Shown in pieces: positions 29,565 to 29,798 of a stretch of DNA of 29,798 bases (position 1 is its first letter; every line of letters starts with the position of its first letter). The position numbers and the translations under genes were made by a program. The notes beneath the pieces were generated by a model, which was not told the origin of the DNA, ran no database searches, and saw only the letters and a list, made by a program, of their open reading frames with translations. The DNA comes from Burkholderiales bacterium. GTDB taxonomy: Bacteria > Pseudomonadota > Gammaproteobacteria > Burkholderiales > Burkholderiaceae_C. The stretch is from contig CANFNE010000004.1 of NCBI GenBank assembly GCA_947448105.1, forward strand, positions 1 to 29,798, written 5' to 3'.

Positions 29565-29798
29565 ATGTACGACCGCAGCATTCTTGTTGAGCAGACCGAC
29601 CCCGAGTTGTGGGCGGCTATCGTGGCCGAAAACGCGCGCCAGGAACACCACATTGAGCTGATCGCCAGCGAAAATTACGCGTCCCCCGCCGTCATGGCTG
29701 CCCAAGGCAGCCAGCTGACAAATAAATATGCCGAAGGCTATCCCGGCAAGCGCTATTACGGCGGTTGCGAAAACGTCGATGTGGCTGAGCAACTGGCC
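29565..29798 (+). CDS. glyA: Serine hydroxymethyltransferase (N-terminal part, cut by window edge)
   Basis: The first 78 residues are of the PLP-dependent enzyme that converts serine and tetrahydrofolate to glycine and 5,10-methylene-tetrahydrofolate, supplying one-carbon units. The characteristic N-terminal region is present: ELIASENYASPAVMAAQGSQ (~33-52), NKYAEGYPGKRYYGGCE (~55-71) and NVDVAEQLA. The PLP-lysine lies beyond the window. The ATG at 29565 has AGGA about 10 nt before it. No operon partner is seen upstream; the transglycosylase ends 154 nt before. Confidence 0.96.
   Translation, partial: MYDRSILVEQTDPELWAAIVAENARQEHHIELIASENYASPAVMAAQGSQLTNKYAEGYPGKRYYGGCENVDVAEQLA

Noticed and set aside
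1..29798. Search for CRISPR arrays, insertion sequences, integrases, toxin-antitoxin pairs and prophage genes
   Set aside because: None were seen: no regularly spaced repeats, no terminal inverted repeats with a transposase, and all major coding frames belong to core functions.

Overview
The window is about 30 kb of GC-rich chromosome with gene content and order typical of a betaproteobacterium. The most likely family is Comamonadaceae (Rhodoferax/Polaromonas-like). This is inferred from the run orn | M48 protease-PCD-rsgA, the rpsP-rimM-trmD-rplS operon, and cysS-HhH glycosylase-accA-tilS-lysC-tRNA-Ser, and from the dense, overlapping packing of genes. I see no insertion sequence, prophage, CRISPR array, integrase or rRNA, and no stretch whose composition suggests recent transfer. 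Both ends cut genes: a DEAD-box RNA helicase on the left and glyA on the right.

Layout. 1-883: DEAD-box helicase (-) with a long structured leader (884-1091). 1135-4313: orn (-), divergent from M48 protease, pterin-4a-carbinolamine dehydratase and rsgA (+). 4333-5978: CobD/CbiB-family membrane protein and a NUDIX CoA pyrophosphatase (-). 6024-8309: the S16/L19 operon rpsP-rimM-trmD-rplS (-). It has a good terminator at its end, a terminator-like hairpin after rpsP, and an apparent private promoter for rplS. 8325-9277: a GNAT acetyltransferase and a small membrane protein (+). 9400-12957: acyl desaturase and RsmB-like methyltransferase (-), a DUF1653 protein (+) and purN (-). 13112-15450: two adjacent acyl-CoA dehydrogenases (+) behind a palindromic operator candidate. 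15522-21001: cysS, DNA-3-methyladenine glycosylase, accA, tilS, lysC and tRNA-Ser(GCU) (-), closed by a terminator. 21177-25320: a compact envelope cluster (+) of TPR/NTF2-like lipid-free secreted protein, L,D-transpeptidase, periplasmic and cytoplasmic cyclophilins, and lpxH. 25398-28232: a very large DUF349 protein (-). 28643-29410: membrane-anchored lytic transglycosylase (+). 29565 to the end: glyA (+).

How the genes work together. Most are housekeeping: translation and RNA processing (Orn, RsgA, TrmD, RimM, S16, L19, RsmB, TilS, CysS, tRNA-Ser, DEAD-box helicase), fatty-acid synthesis, desaturation and oxidation (AccA, desaturase, acyl-CoA dehydrogenases), and amino-acid, purine and one-carbon supply (LysC, PurN, GlyA). 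The rest build the envelope (L,D-transpeptidase, lytic transglycosylase, LpxH, PpiA).

I found no clearly new multi-gene system. The most interesting signals are regulatory or architectural. They are the paired hairpins in the helicase leader, the way the S16/L19 operon appears to separate ribosomal proteins from modification enzymes, two acyl-CoA dehydrogenases whose key motifs are split between them, an internal start in lysC, a shared C-terminal domain in the TPR/L,D-transpeptidase pair, and an Arg/Gly-rich segment in the DUF349 protein. All of these come from reading the sequence by eye and have not been tested by folding or database searches.
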